From NCBI GenBank assembly GCA_013822725.1, contig PNKX01000029.1, forward strand, positions 1 through 54,958: DNA of 54,958 nt. The letters are read 5' to 3'. Source of the stretch: Pirellula sp. GTDB taxonomy: Bacteria; Planctomycetota; Planctomycetia; Pirellulales; Lacipirellulaceae. Numbering within the stretch: the stretch's first letter is position 1; the number at the start of each line of letters is the position of its first letter. This document shows positions 8,678 to 17,140 of this stretch, piece by piece. A program made the position numbers and the translations under genes. The notes beneath the pieces were generated by a model. The model searched no databases. It saw only the letters and a program-made list of their open reading frames with translations, and had not been told where the DNA came from.

Positions 8678-8749
8678 GTCATCCTGAGCGTAGCGAAGGA
8701 TCTGGCGTCCCAAGCGAGCTTCCAGATTCTTCGCTCCGCTCAGAATGAC
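8678..8749. repeat. CATCCTGAGCG palindromic repeat, copy 1
   Basis: The left arm (8678-8705, GTCATCCTGAGCG...) pairs with the right arm (8722-8749, ...CGCTCAGAATGAC) with three mismatches in 28 bp. A second full copy is at 12069-12140, and its loop sequence is also related. A rearranged partial copy lies at 21699-21750. Similar sequences occur in many bacterial phyla (recalled, not searched). Confidence 0.85.
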
Positions 8750-8761
8750 GAACGCGGGGCT

Positions 8762-9571
8762 TCAGCCGCTCGTCGAACGTCGCAACAATCGGTCGCCCCA
8801 CGCCGGCCAGAGTTGCGAGATCGCGCATAGCCATTTCACGCGCGACGGCACGACGAGCTCCGGCAGTCGCTGTTCGCACGCCTTCAAGAGACGCGCCGCC
8901 ATTTCATCGGGGTCGAGCGTCTTAATGTGCGCCCCGGCGCCGGGCGCTTGCGCCGCCGCGGGAACGCCCGTCGACTCCGCGGCGTAGCGTTTGCCATTGT
9001 CGTCGCGTTTGAACGGGCCGGGGCAGACGAGCATCACATGCAACCCCTGGTCGGTCAGCTCTTGCCGCAACTGCTGCGTGTAGGCGGCGACGGCGAACTT
9101 GCTCACCGGGTACGCCCCGGTGAACCGCGGCGCCAACTTGCTGGCCAGCGAGCCGACGTTCACCAGATGGCCGCGGCTGGCGAGCAGCGCGGGGGCGAAG
9201 GCGCGCGTCGCCCGGACGGTCGTCATGAAGTTGGCGTCGAGCAGTTGCTGGAAATCTTCGGGAGTCGTGTCGAGCACCAGCCCGCGGGTCGAACGTCCCG
9301 CACAGTTGCAGAGCATATCGACCCGGCCAAACTGCTGAGCGACCTCGATCGCGACGCGGTCGACGTCTTCCTGCCAAGCCATGTCGCCGACGATGCCAGT
9401 CACCTTGCCGCCCGCGGCATTGAGTTCCGCCACGGCGGCGTCGAGAACGTCCTGCCGGCGGGCCGTGAGGACGACGCGGGCGCCTCGTTGAGCCAAGGCG
9501 CGGCCGACCGACAATCCCAGTCCGGCCGATCCGCCGGAGATGACGCAAACTTTATCTTGCCAATACGTCAT
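8762..9571 (-). CDS. classical short-chain dehydrogenase/reductase
   Basis: The 269-residue cytoplasmic oxidoreductase has all classical SDR motifs: the cofactor loop GGSAGLGLS near residue 12, NCAG in the core strand, a catalytic Ser in NVGSLASK and the YPVSK active-site pair. An Arg pair (TARRQD) after strand 2 suggests NADP(H). The ATG at 9571 (MTYWQDKV) is preferred, because the upstream open extension to 9766 is low-complexity and reaches the divergent pyruvate kinase start. It is transcribed away from pyk across a gap of about 190 bp. The substrate is not predictable. Confidence 0.9.
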   Translation of the reverse strand: MTYWQDKVCVISGGSAGLGLSVGRALAQRGARVVLTARRQDVLDAAVAELNAAGGKVTGIVGDMAWQEDVDRVAIEVAQQFGRVDMLCNCAGRSTRGLVLDTTPEDFQQLLDANFMTTVRATRAFAPALLASRGHLVNVGSLASKLAPRFTGAYPVSKFAVAAYTQQLRQELTDQGLHVMLVCPGPFKRDDNGKRYAAESTGVPAAAQAPGAGAHIKTLDPDEMAARLLKACEQRLPELVVPSRVKWLCAISQLWPAWGDRLLRRSTSG

Positions 9572-9764
9572 GAAATAGGCCGACCGCGGATCGGTCGACT
9601 TCAGAGGCGCGCAAGTTGATAGAGAAGGCTGAGTGCGGCCATCCGAATCGCGGGGCCGATGGGTGAGTTGACCGTATTCCCATCCGGCCGTCCAGGGGCC
9701 ACAATACGGCGAACTCCCCGCCCCCACCTTCGCCGCCGCGGCCCAACTCGCCGCGGAATCTCCC

Positions 9765-11291
9765 ATGGATGGTAATCCGCTCTCCGCTCCCCGCGCTCAA
9801 TGGGCCCGCACGAAGATCGTCGCCACGGTCGGACCGGCCTGCGGCGAGGTCGAGCAGTTGACCGAACTGGTCATGGCTGGCGCCGACGTCTTCCGGCTGA
9901 ACATGGCCCACGGCGGGCCTGAGCAGCAGCAGGTCTTCGTCGATCGCATCCGGCAAGTGAGCCGCGATCTGAACCAGCCCATCGCCATCCTGGCGGATCT
10001 CGGCGGCCCGAAGATCCGGCTGGGCGAGATTCCGGGCGAGAGCATTTTTTGTCGCCGCGACGACGAGTTCTTCTTCGTCGACGGCGAGTCGAAGGCGCCG
10101 AACGAACTGACCGCCACCTACGAACCGCTGCTTGAAGAACTTTCGGTCGGCGACATCGTGATGCTCGCCGACGGCACGGTGAGCATGAAGGTCGAAGAGG
10201 TGAAGCCAGGCCGCGTGCGGACCTCGGTCGTCCAGCGCGGCACGATCCGCAGCCGACAGGGAATCAACCTGCCCGACGTGAAGCTGAGCGCTCCGGCGAT
10301 CAGCGTCGAAGATTATCAACACGCCATCTGGGCGGCGAAGGCGGGCGTGGACTACATCAGCCTCAGCTTCGTTCGCTCGCCGGACGAAGTTCGCACGCTC
10401 AAAGACATTGTCCGCTCCAGTAGTTCGAAGGCGGGAGTCATCGCGAAGATCGAGAAGCGCGAGGCGCTGTTGCGGCTCGAAGAGATCATCGCCGAGGCTG
10501 ACGGCGTGATGGTAGCCCGCGGCGATCTGGGCGTTGAAATCGACGTCGCGCGGGTGCCGATCGAACAGAAGCGGATCGTTCGCATCTGCCAGGAGTTGCA
10601 AAAGCCGTCGATCATCGCGACGCAGATGCTCGACAGCATGCACGAATCGCCCCGTCCGACGCGGGCCGAGGCGACCGACGTGGCCAACGCGATTCTCGAC
10701 GGCGCCGACGCTTGTATGCTTTCAGGCGAAACGGCGATCGGCAAGTTTCCGCGCGAAGCGGTCGAGATGATGAACCGGATCGCCCAGGTCACCGAAGAGA
10801 GCATGGCCGGCCGACCGCCGCGCGAGATGACGCGGCCGCGGGCCGACAACTTGCAGGAAATTACCCGCGCAGTAGTCCGCGGCGCCGGAACGATGGCCCA
10901 CTCGCTGGGCGCCAAGCTCGTCGTGGTGGCGAGCCATTCGGGACGAACGGCGCTCGCCCTGTCGCAGCAGCGTAGTTTCGTGCCGACGATCGGCGTTAGC
11001 ACGAGCGAAACGACGCTGCGGAAGATGTGTCTCTATTGGGGCGTGACGCCGCTGCGCGGCGCGCCGGCGACCAATGTGGAACAACTCATTCGCCATGCCG
11101 ACGACTGGGCCTGCGGGGCGGGACTGGCCGGGCCGGGCGACCGGTTGATCATCGTCGGCGGTTCGCACCTCGCGGCAGGTCCCGACGGCGCCGTCATGGC
11201 GACGGGCGTGCACGACATTGTGATCGTCCACGAAGTAGAAGGGGCCGTCGAGGAGAAGCCGAAGCCCGCTCCCGCGGAAGCGAAGAGCTGA
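9765..11291 (+). CDS. pyk: pyruvate kinase
   Basis: It converts phosphoenolpyruvate and ADP to pyruvate and ATP in glycolysis. The 508-residue protein carries the family landmarks in order: TKIVATVGPACG, FRLNMAHG, ADLGGPKIRLGE, the B-domain, FVRSPDEV, the catalytic-lysine segment IAKIEKREAL, MVARGDLGVEI, ATQMLDSM...PRPTRAEATDVANA, and a C-terminal regulatory domain. The length is slightly above the usual 470 because of a charged tail (EEKPKPAPAEAKS). The start at 9765 gives a short N-terminal extension before TKIVAT. It ends shortly before a perfect 26-bp palindrome (11329-11354). Confidence 0.96.
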   Translation: MDGNPLSAPRAQWARTKIVATVGPACGEVEQLTELVMAGADVFRLNMAHGGPEQQQVFVDRIRQVSRDLNQPIAILADLGGPKIRLGEIPGESIFCRRDDEFFFVDGESKAPNELTATYEPLLEELSVGDIVMLADGTVSMKVEEVKPGRVRTSVVQRGTIRSRQGINLPDVKLSAPAISVEDYQHAIWAAKAGVDYISLSFVRSPDEVRTLKDIVRSSSSKAGVIAKIEKREALLRLEEIIAEADGVMVARGDLGVEIDVARVPIEQKRIVRICQELQKPSIIATQMLDSMHESPRPTRAEATDVANAILDGADACMLSGETAIGKFPREAVEMMNRIAQVTEESMAGRPPREMTRPRADNLQEITRAVVRGAGTMAHSLGAKLVVVASHSGRTALALSQQRSFVPTIGVSTSETTLRKMCLYWGVTPLRGAPATNVEQLIRHADDWACGAGLAGPGDRLIIVGGSHLAAGPDGAVMATGVHDIVIVHEVEGAVEEKPKPAPAEAKS

Positions 11292-11328
11292 GTGGAGGCA
11301 AACAGCTGAGCGGCATGGAGACCACATT

Positions 11329-11354
11329 GGACTGGTCGCTTAAGCGACCAGTCC
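11329..11354. repeat. perfect 26-bp palindrome between convergent genes
   Basis: GGACTGGTCGCTT followed by its exact complement is centred at 11341/11342. It lies between the ends of pyk (+) and the TM2-domain gene (-). There is no loop and no T-run, so cruciform or hairpin termination on both strands is possible but unproven. Confidence 0.75.
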
Positions 11355-11396
11355 GAAGTGCGAGGGGGTTCGGGGGATCGAGGAGCGACAGACGCC

Positions 11397-11795
11397 CTAG
11401 AACCACGATTTCTTTTCGACGACGTACGTTTCGTAGAAATCGTCGTCGGACTTCGAGAGGTAGATGATCCCCTCGATCATCCCGATAGTCCCCATCACGG
11501 CGCCGCCGATGCCGCAGGTCAAGATCGTGGTCGCGGCCATGATGATGCCAGCCGTCGTCATCCCCAGGACGAATTTATGCGTCCCAAAAGCGCCAAGCAG
11601 GATGCCGCAGATGCCGGCCGCCAGCTTTTTGGAGGCGGCGTCGCGAATCGCGGGATCGACTTCCAGTTTCCCAGCGGCGCGACTTGGTTCGTTCAGGTAA
11701 GTTGGCTGAATGGCGCCGCACTTGGGACACATCTGCGAGTTCGAAGCGATCTGGGCTCCGCAGGTGGGACAATATTTCATTGTCTGAGAACTCAT
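11397..11795 (-). CDS. zinc-ribbon TM2-domain membrane protein
   Basis: The 132-residue protein starts with a zinc ribbon (Cys9, Cys12, Cys23, Cys26: CPTCG...CPKCG). It continues with a TM2 domain: KLAAGICGILLGAFGTHKFVLGMTTAGII, then a second helix around TCGIGGAVMGTIGMIEGIIYL, then the short YLSKSDDDFYETYV tail. TM2 proteins carry two membrane helices linked by a short turn; their bacterial role is unknown. I chose the ATG at 11795 because the preceding open residues look like translated leader. A small membrane protein gene ends 61 bp upstream on the same strand. Confidence 0.88.
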   Translation of the reverse strand: MSSQTMKYCPTCGAQIASNSQMCPKCGAIQPTYLNEPSRAAGKLEVDPAIRDAASKKLAAGICGILLGAFGTHKFVLGMTTAGIIMAATTILTCGIGGAVMGTIGMIEGIIYLSKSDDDFYETYVVEKKSWF

Positions 11796-11856
11796 CGGCA
11801 CGGCTCGCGCGAGATCTGGAAAGTGAGAGGGCTGACTGAAAGCGAAACGCAAAAAC

Positions 11857-12048
11857 TTATTTAGCCGCTTCGTCCGGCTTTCGCGTTGCGGCAAAGTATA
11901 GAACGTAAAGCCAGCCGAAAAACCCCGCCAGAATCGCGAACAGGATCGAACGATTTCGCTCCCAGGAGCAGACGATGGCGATCGCCGACCCGAGGCCGAT
12001 GCCTGATCGGACGACGTTTTCTACGACCTCGACTTCAGCTAGGAGCAT
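11857..12048 (-). CDS. small two-helix membrane protein
   Basis: The 63-residue product has two hydrophobic stretches: VRSGIGLGSAIAIVCSW, and ILFAILAGFFGWLYVLYFA followed by a basic TRKP tail. The charged WERNRS turn between them makes a plausible helical hairpin. No catalytic motif is present. It is likely co-transcribed with the TM2-domain gene downstream. Size and topology resemble short bacterial membrane proteins of the superinfection-immunity or YqaE kind, but I cannot place it in a family. Confidence 0.7.
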   Translation of the reverse strand: MLLAEVEVVENVVRSGIGLGSAIAIVCSWERNRSILFAILAGFFGWLYVLYFAATRKPDEAAK

Positions 12049-12068
12049 GACGCCCTCGGAGTGCAGGA

Positions 12069-12140
12069 GTCATCCTGAGCGAAGCGAAGGATCTAGCGTC
12101 CCCAACGAGATTCTAGATTCTTCGCTGCGCTCAGAATGAC
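12069..12140. repeat. CATCCTGAGCG palindromic repeat, copy 2
   Basis: The arms at 12069-12096 and 12113-12140 match the element at 8678-8749 in both stem and loop. It sits in the gap between two minus-strand genes. Confidence 0.85.
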
Positions 12141-12167
12141 GGTTGGATGGCGTTTTAGAGCCGACTA

Positions 12168-13097
12168 CTACTTCTCGACCGTCGCCGACGCCTGTTGGAC
12201 CTCACTCTTCACTTCGCTCGGCAGCAGCCGTTCTTGGAGCCGCGACACGAAATGCATGCTGCTCGCCTTACCGGCGAAGCCAAGGATCCGCTTGTCGACG
12301 TTGTGTTCCTGCGAGATAATCCGCCCCTTGGCAATGTCGAACCGCACCGAGCCGTCGGTGAGGCGCTCGACCAGTTGGGCCCGCACGTAGGGATCGACCG
12401 GCGTGAGGATCTGGTACTCGACGTCGATCAGTGCGACGCCGTTTTTCACTTCGCGAAGCTTGCAGACGCGGCGGGTTTGAATCTGGAGGTTGGCGCCGCT
12501 CTTCCGCTGGACGGTGACGTCGTAGGGGTGGCTCCACTTTTCGCCGACGGCGATCTCACCCTCGGGCAGACCGAGCGTGATCGGCATATCTTCCTGAGTC
12601 TTCGGTTGCGGGTGCTTCTGTTCGCGGAAAGTGATTTTGCCGTCCGCGGCGATGCGGACGATCGACAGCGGCACGTCGACGGCCCGAGCCACCTGCTCGA
12701 ACCCGCGCGGCACGGCGGCCTTCTCACGGCTGTCGTAGGTATTGGTCGGCGTGTCGGGCGAGTCGTTCGTCATTTTCACCCATTCGACGACGTGGATGAA
12801 CTCCATCTCGCCATTCGGGAGGACGTCGGTCACCTTCCACGACTTGACCGACTCGCTTTGCGTTTCGACCTCCTGGCTGTGGCCTTCCATGTTGTTGCGC
12901 GTCTTCGTGGCGTGGTTGACGTCGTAACGCAACACTTCGCCCATCGCGAACTTGTAGCGGAGGAGATATTTCTCCGCGCCGGTCGCGGCGGCGACGGCAG
13001 GCTTCGATGCCGCCGTTTCTGCGGCGACGGCGATGGAAGCGAGCGCTCCGAAGAATAGAGCGACGAAACAGCTCGTACGAGCAGCGTGAATGTTCAT
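12168..13097 (-). CDS. secreted hypothetical protein, possibly DUF6263-like
   Basis: The 309-residue protein has a clear signal peptide (ARTSCFVALFFGALASIAVAAE, residues about 6-27). The mature part alternates beta strands (LLRYKFAMGEVLRYDV, SVKSWKVTDVLPNGEMEFIHVVEWV, VGEKWSHPYDVTV, FDIAKGRIISQEHNVDKRI). This is the pattern of planctomycete secreted proteins of the DUF6263 type, each module asking for 'robust' beta-barrel or lipoprotein-carrier-like folds; the family name is tentative. It ends in a charged helix. No catalytic residues stand out. The following repeat-rich gap separates it from nadK, also on the minus strand. Confidence 0.8.
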   Translation of the reverse strand: MNIHAARTSCFVALFFGALASIAVAAETAASKPAVAAATGAEKYLLRYKFAMGEVLRYDVNHATKTRNNMEGHSQEVETQSESVKSWKVTDVLPNGEMEFIHVVEWVKMTNDSPDTPTNTYDSREKAAVPRGFEQVARAVDVPLSIVRIAADGKITFREQKHPQPKTQEDMPITLGLPEGEIAVGEKWSHPYDVTVQRKSGANLQIQTRRVCKLREVKNGVALIDVEYQILTPVDPYVRAQLVERLTDGSVRFDIAKGRIISQEHNVDKRILGFAGKASSMHFVSRLQERLLPSEVKSEVQQASATVEK

Positions 13098-13155
13098 CGA
13101 CCGCGCCTCCCTGCGGGTGTGTAGTTTGCCGACCTCAATTGAGCAGCCAACTTTT

Positions 13156-13245
13156 CAGCCCCCGGCTCTGCCGGGGGGTCGCGTGGCAACAAATTTGGGC
13201 GTCGTCCAACGTGGCGCTACCCCCCGGCGGAGCCGGGGGCTGCAA
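13156..13245. repeat. CAGCCCCCGGCTC palindromic repeat, copy 1
   Basis: The left arm begins CAGCCCCCGGCTCTGCCGG and the right arm ends CCGGCGGAGCCGGGGGCTGC, about 50 bp apart. Related elements occur at 27575-27664 and 48078-48166. This one lies 20 bp downstream of the nadK stop codon. Confidence 0.85.
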
Positions 13246-13265
13246 TTGCGCCCGTGAACGGGCTG

Positions 13266-14156
13266 TTATTCCTTCAACTTCAATCGCCCGCCCCAGCCGA
13301 GTTTTTCTCGCAGCGTGCGGTAGTAGCCGCGGCCGCGAACTTCGATCAATTGGAACTCGGCGCTCGAGCGTTCAATCCTGATTCGATCGTCGGCCAACAC
13401 CTTGCCGATCGGCTTGCCGTCGACCAGCAGCGTCGTCCCTTCGTTCGGCTGCGGGACAGCCAATTCGTAGACGTGATCCGCCGAGTCGATCACCGGTCGG
13501 TTGGTCAGCGTATGGGGGCAAATCGGCGAGACGACGAGCGTCTGCAGACTCTTTTCCATGATCGGGCCGCCTGCCGCGAGGTTGTAGGCAGTCGATCCCA
13601 CGGGGGTGCTGACGATCAAACCGTCGCAACTATAAGTCGTGGCTAAATTAGCGTCAACGTAAAGCTGGATCTCGATCATTGAGAACGTCGGGCCTGCTAG
13701 CACGACCGCCTCGTTGAGGCCCAGCGTCCGCGACACCTCGCGGCCGTTGCGCTGGACGCTGCATTCGAACATCAGGTGTTTCACCACCCGATATTCGCCG
13801 GCGACGATTTGGGGGAGGATTTCGTCGAGGTCTTCGGGCTGGATTTCAGCGAGGAAGCCGAGCCGGCCGAGATTGACGCCGAGAACAGGTAGCTGGGCAA
13901 ACCCCATCTGGCGGGCGGCGCGGAGGATCGAACCGTCGCCGCCGAAGACGATCATCAGGTCGGCCGCCACGTCGGGGATTGGCTCGTTGAAATTGTCGAG
14001 CGACGCGGCCACGTCGAGGTGGCGTTCGATGATCTCGCGGAGGTGGGCCGCCTGATCGGCGAGGGCCTGACGGCTGCCGTCGACGAGCAGGATGGCGCGG
14101 AGACGGCGGGCGGGGGAGGGCGGCTTGGAGGCTGGTGCGGTCATACCGCAGAGCAT
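13266..14156 (-). CDS. nadK: NAD kinase
   Basis: It phosphorylates NAD to NADP with ATP or polyphosphate in the cytoplasm. The 296-residue protein has the signature GGDGS (residues 72-76, catalytic Asp74), the LNE motif (Asn148-Glu149) and the glycine-rich DGLIVSTPVGSTAYNLAAGGP substrate loop. The length is typical. The ATG at 14144 (MTAPAS) is an equally good start. It is the last gene of the minus-strand block xseA-xseB-ispA-dxs-nadK. A 25-bp perfect inverted repeat stands between dxs and nadK and could modulate read-through. Confidence 0.95.
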   Translation of the reverse strand: MLCGMTAPASKPPSPARRLRAILLVDGSRQALADQAAHLREIIERHLDVAASLDNFNEPIPDVAADLMIVFGGDGSILRAARQMGFAQLPVLGVNLGRLGFLAEIQPEDLDEILPQIVAGEYRVVKHLMFECSVQRNGREVSRTLGLNEAVVLAGPTFSMIEIQLYVDANLATTYSCDGLIVSTPVGSTAYNLAAGGPIMEKSLQTLVVSPICPHTLTNRPVIDSADHVYELAVPQPNEGTTLLVDGKPIGKVLADDRIRIERSSAEFQLIEVRGRGYYRTLREKLGWGGRLKLKE

Positions 14157-14200
14157 AGCAATGGAGGTTTAGGGCAGGTAGCCCGGGATGGATGCCTGAG

Positions 14201-14275
14201 GGTGTCGGGAGCCTTTTGCCACTGGTTGCTTTCCGCACAGAGCAACGTCTCCAGTGGCAAAAGGCTCCCGACACC
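14201..14275. repeat. perfect 25-bp inverted repeat between dxs and nadK
   Basis: The arms at 14201-14225 and 14251-14275 (GGTGTCGGGAGCC.../...GGCTCCCGACACC) are exactly complementary. An inner TTGCT/AGCAA pairing (14226-14230 with 14241-14245) and a 5-nt bulge extend the hairpin. There is no T-run, so it is not a standard terminator. Confidence 0.9.
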
Positions 14276-14282
14276 GTCACGC

Positions 14283-16178
14283 TTAGCGAACCGGCAGGCC
14301 GGCGGCCAAGCGTTGGCACGCTGCGACAATGCCGGGGACGTCCATGCTGAGGTCGGCCAGCAGTTCGTCGCGTTCGCCATGTTCGACGTAGTGGTCGGGG
14401 ATGCCAAGCCGTCGGACGCGGCTCGCGTCGACGCCAGCGTCGGCGGCTGCTTCGAGCACGGCGCTACCGAAACCGCCCATCAACGACGCTTCTTCCATCG
14501 TGACGACCCACGGCAAATCGCGGATCGCGCCGACGATCACCTCCGTATCAAGCGGCTTGAGGAACCGGGCGTTGATCACGCCGACGTCGAGTCCTTCCTC
14601 ACGCAGCCGGTCACTCGCTTCGAGGGCCCGTTGAGCCAGCGCACCGCAGACGACAATGGCGCCGTCGACGCCGGTGCGCAGCGTTTCGCTCCGGCCGAGT
14701 TCGATCGGCGCGGTCGGCCGCTCGATGGCGACGGCGCTGGCCTTCGGATAACGAATGCCGCAGGGGCCGTCGAACTTCAACGCAAAGTCGAGCATCGCCG
14801 GTAGGTCGGCCGCGTCGCCCGGCGCCATGAGGACCATGTTCGGGAAGATCCGCATGTAGCCGAAGTCGAACACGCCATGATGCGTCGGCCCGTCGGGGCC
14901 GGCGAGGCCGCCGCGGTCCATCATGAAGGTGACCGGCAGGTTCTGCAGAGCGACTTCCTGGAAGATGTGGTCGTAGGCCCGCTGGAGGAACGTGCTGTAG
15001 ATGTCGACGATCGGCCGCATGCCGACCTTCGCCTGGCCGGCGGCGAAGGCGACGGTGTGGGCCTCGCAGATACCGGTGTCGAAGAAGCGGTCAGGGAACT
15101 CTTCGCGGACCTTCTCGAGCTTGTTTCCTTGGCACATCGCGGCGGTGAGGACCGTCACCTTGGGGTTCGCGCGCATCTGCTCGAAAATCGCTTGCGACGC
15201 GACGTTCGTGTAAGCGGGGCTCGACGCCCCCTTCTTCGCGATGACGTACTTGTCTTGCTGGCGTTCGAACTGTGGCGGGGCGTGATAGGTGACGGGATCT
15301 TCCGAGGCCGGCAGGAAACCGTGGCCCTTCTCGGTGACGACATGCAGCAGCACCGGCCCGTCGATCCGCTGGACCATCTTGAAGTATTTACGGAGCAACC
15401 CGATATTGTGGCCGTCGATGGGGCCGATATAGCGGAAGCCCATGTCTTCGAACATCATGCCGCCGCTGAGGCCCGCCTTGGCGGCTTCCTTCAGCTGAAC
15501 GAGGAACCGCTCGGCCGGGTCGCCCAAGAGGGGGACGCGGTTGAGCATTTTCACGACCTCGCCCTTCAGCCCCGTGTAGGCCGGGTTCATGCGGAGGCGA
15601 TCGAGGTAATCGGAGACGCTGCCGACCGGCGGGCAGATCGACATCCGATTGTCGTTGAGCACGACCAACAGATTCTTGCTTTGCCGGCGACCGTTGTTGA
15701 GCGCTTCGAACACGACGCCCGAGGGAAAGGCGCCGTCGCCGATCACCGCGACGGTGTGGCGATTCTCTTCGGAGCGAAGGAAATCATCGCCGCTCGCGAG
15801 ACCGAGGGCCGTGGAAACGCTCGCCCCCGCGTGACCGGTCATGAAGAGGTCATAATCGCTCTCCGCCGGGTTGGGGTAGCCCATCAGGCCCCCCTTGGTC
15901 CGCATCGACTGGAACTCGGCGTAGCGACCAGTGAGGAGCTTATGCGGGTAAATCTGGTGCCCGGTATCCCAAATCAGCCGATCGCGTTTGAAGTCGAAGA
16001 CCTGGTGGAGCGCGATCGCGAGTTCGACGACGCCGAGATTCGACGCGAAGTGGGCGCTGCGGCAAGCGATCAGGCCGCAGAGAACCTCGCGGATTTCGCC
16101 GGCGAGTTGCTCGAGTTGGGGAAGCGACATCCCGCGGAGGTCGGCGGGATCGCGAATGGTTTCCAGCAGCGTCGACAT
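14283..16178 (-). CDS. dxs: 1-deoxy-D-xylulose-5-phosphate synthase, divergent type
   Basis: It condenses pyruvate and glyceraldehyde 3-phosphate to DXP, the first step of the MEP isoprenoid pathway, with thiamine diphosphate. The 631 residues align throughout with DXS: SNLGVVELAIALHQVF, WDTGHQIYPHKLLTGR, the TPP motif GDGAF...LNN...LNDN, DGHN, TEKGHGF, then the transketolase pyrimidine and C-terminal domains. The usual GDGALTGG is GDGAFPSG, and DNEMSIS is DNRMSIC. The ATG at 16178 overlaps the ispA stop as TGATG and has TAGGAG upstream; a TTG one codon earlier is less likely. Confidence 0.94.
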   Translation of the reverse strand: MSTLLETIRDPADLRGMSLPQLEQLAGEIREVLCGLIACRSAHFASNLGVVELAIALHQVFDFKRDRLIWDTGHQIYPHKLLTGRYAEFQSMRTKGGLMGYPNPAESDYDLFMTGHAGASVSTALGLASGDDFLRSEENRHTVAVIGDGAFPSGVVFEALNNGRRQSKNLLVVLNDNRMSICPPVGSVSDYLDRLRMNPAYTGLKGEVVKMLNRVPLLGDPAERFLVQLKEAAKAGLSGGMMFEDMGFRYIGPIDGHNIGLLRKYFKMVQRIDGPVLLHVVTEKGHGFLPASEDPVTYHAPPQFERQQDKYVIAKKGASSPAYTNVASQAIFEQMRANPKVTVLTAAMCQGNKLEKVREEFPDRFFDTGICEAHTVAFAAGQAKVGMRPIVDIYSTFLQRAYDHIFQEVALQNLPVTFMMDRGGLAGPDGPTHHGVFDFGYMRIFPNMVLMAPGDAADLPAMLDFALKFDGPCGIRYPKASAVAIERPTAPIELGRSETLRTGVDGAIVVCGALAQRALEASDRLREEGLDVGVINARFLKPLDTEVIVGAIRDLPWVVTMEEASLMGGFGSAVLEAAADAGVDASRVRRLGIPDHYVEHGERDELLADLSMDVPGIVAACQRLAAGLPVR

Positions 16179-17131
16179 CAACGGCTCCTACGCCCCACGA
16201 ATTCCGCCAGTTCGCGGAGCGGCTGAGCCGCCGCTCCGAAGGATTCAATTGCACCGCATGCTTCGTCGATCAACTCGCTCACTTTCCGGCGACTCGGTTC
16301 CACGCCGAGCAACGACGGATAAGTCACTTTGCCCCGTTTGCGGTCTTTGCCGAGTCGCTTGCCGACGTTTTCCTCGCTGCCGCTCACGTCGAGCAGGTCG
16401 TCGACGATCTGAAAAGCGTGTCCCAGCTTTTCGCCAAACTTGACGAGAGCTTGCCGTTGGTCGCTCGAACCATTGGCCGCCTCCGCCCCCAGTTCGAGCG
16501 ACGCCCGAAACAACGCCCCCGTCTTCCGCCGATGTATTGATTGTAGTCGTTCAAGGCCGATATGGCGAAATTCGGCCGCTAGGTCGTCAGCCTGCCCGCC
16601 AACCAGGGCCTCGGCGCCGGCCGCTTTGGCGAGGATCGCACAGCAGCGGGCGGCCCGCTCGCCCGGCTGGACGCCGGTAGCGAGTATTTCGAATGCCCGG
16701 GTCAGGAGGGCGTCGCCGACCAGGATCGCCGTCGCTTCGTCGAACTGCTTATGGCAGGTGGGACGGCCGCGGCGCAGGTCGTCGTCGTCCATCGCGGGGA
16801 GGTCGTCGTGAACCAGCGAGTAGGCGTGGATCATCTCAACGGCGACGGCGGCGGGCAGGGCCTGCTCAACCGCCTCGGCTCCGCCGCAGGCTTCAGCGGC
16901 GTACAGGACCAGATGGGGTCGCAGCCGTTTGCCGGGGGCCAGCAGGCTGTAGCGGATCGCCTCGCCCAGTTGCGACGGGCAGTTGGCGTCGAACTGAGAA
17001 GCCTGGCGGAGCGCGGTCTCAATCAGCTCGCTGCGGGGGGCGTCGAGCGGCGGGGAATCGGAGGTGGGAGCGGCGGACATGGGCGTGCTGCAGCAGGGCG
17101 ATGGGGAGGCGTCTCGCGGCGCTCCCGACAA
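16178..17131 (-). CDS. ispA: polyprenyl (farnesyl/geranylgeranyl) diphosphate synthase
   Basis: This cytoplasmic prenyltransferase joins IPP to allylic diphosphates. The 317-residue protein has the substrate-binding GKRLRPHL, the first Asp-rich motif DDLPAMDDDD (Asp109-Asp116, with the two-residue bacterial insertion), Lys in RRKTGALF, and the second Asp-rich motif DDLLD (Asp244-Asp248) with K-GK further on. The product length (C15 or C20) cannot be fixed from sequence. A later ATG (residue 18) could be the true start. It sits between xseB and dxs, one step away in the same pathway, and is translationally coupled to dxs. Confidence 0.94.
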   Translation of the reverse strand: MSGAPRDASPSPCCSTPMSAAPTSDSPPLDAPRSELIETALRQASQFDANCPSQLGEAIRYSLLAPGKRLRPHLVLYAAEACGGAEAVEQALPAAVAVEMIHAYSLVHDDLPAMDDDDLRRGRPTCHKQFDEATAILVGDALLTRAFEILATGVQPGERAARCCAILAKAAGAEALVGGQADDLAAEFRHIGLERLQSIHRRKTGALFRASLELGAEAANGSSDQRQALVKFGEKLGHAFQIVDDLLDVSGSEENVGKRLGKDRKRGKVTYPSLLGVEPSRRKVSELIDEACGAIESFGAAAQPLRELAEFVGRRSR

Positions 17132-17140
17132 GTCGCCATG

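Noticed and set aside
12195..13058. 287-residue open frame on the plus strand
   Set aside because: It is the complement of the secreted protein gene at 12168-13097, which has a signal peptide and sensible composition.
14877..16226. 449-residue open frame on the plus strand
   Set aside because: It is antisense to dxs and its Asp/Val/Arg-rich composition is typical of the shadow frames of high-GC genes.
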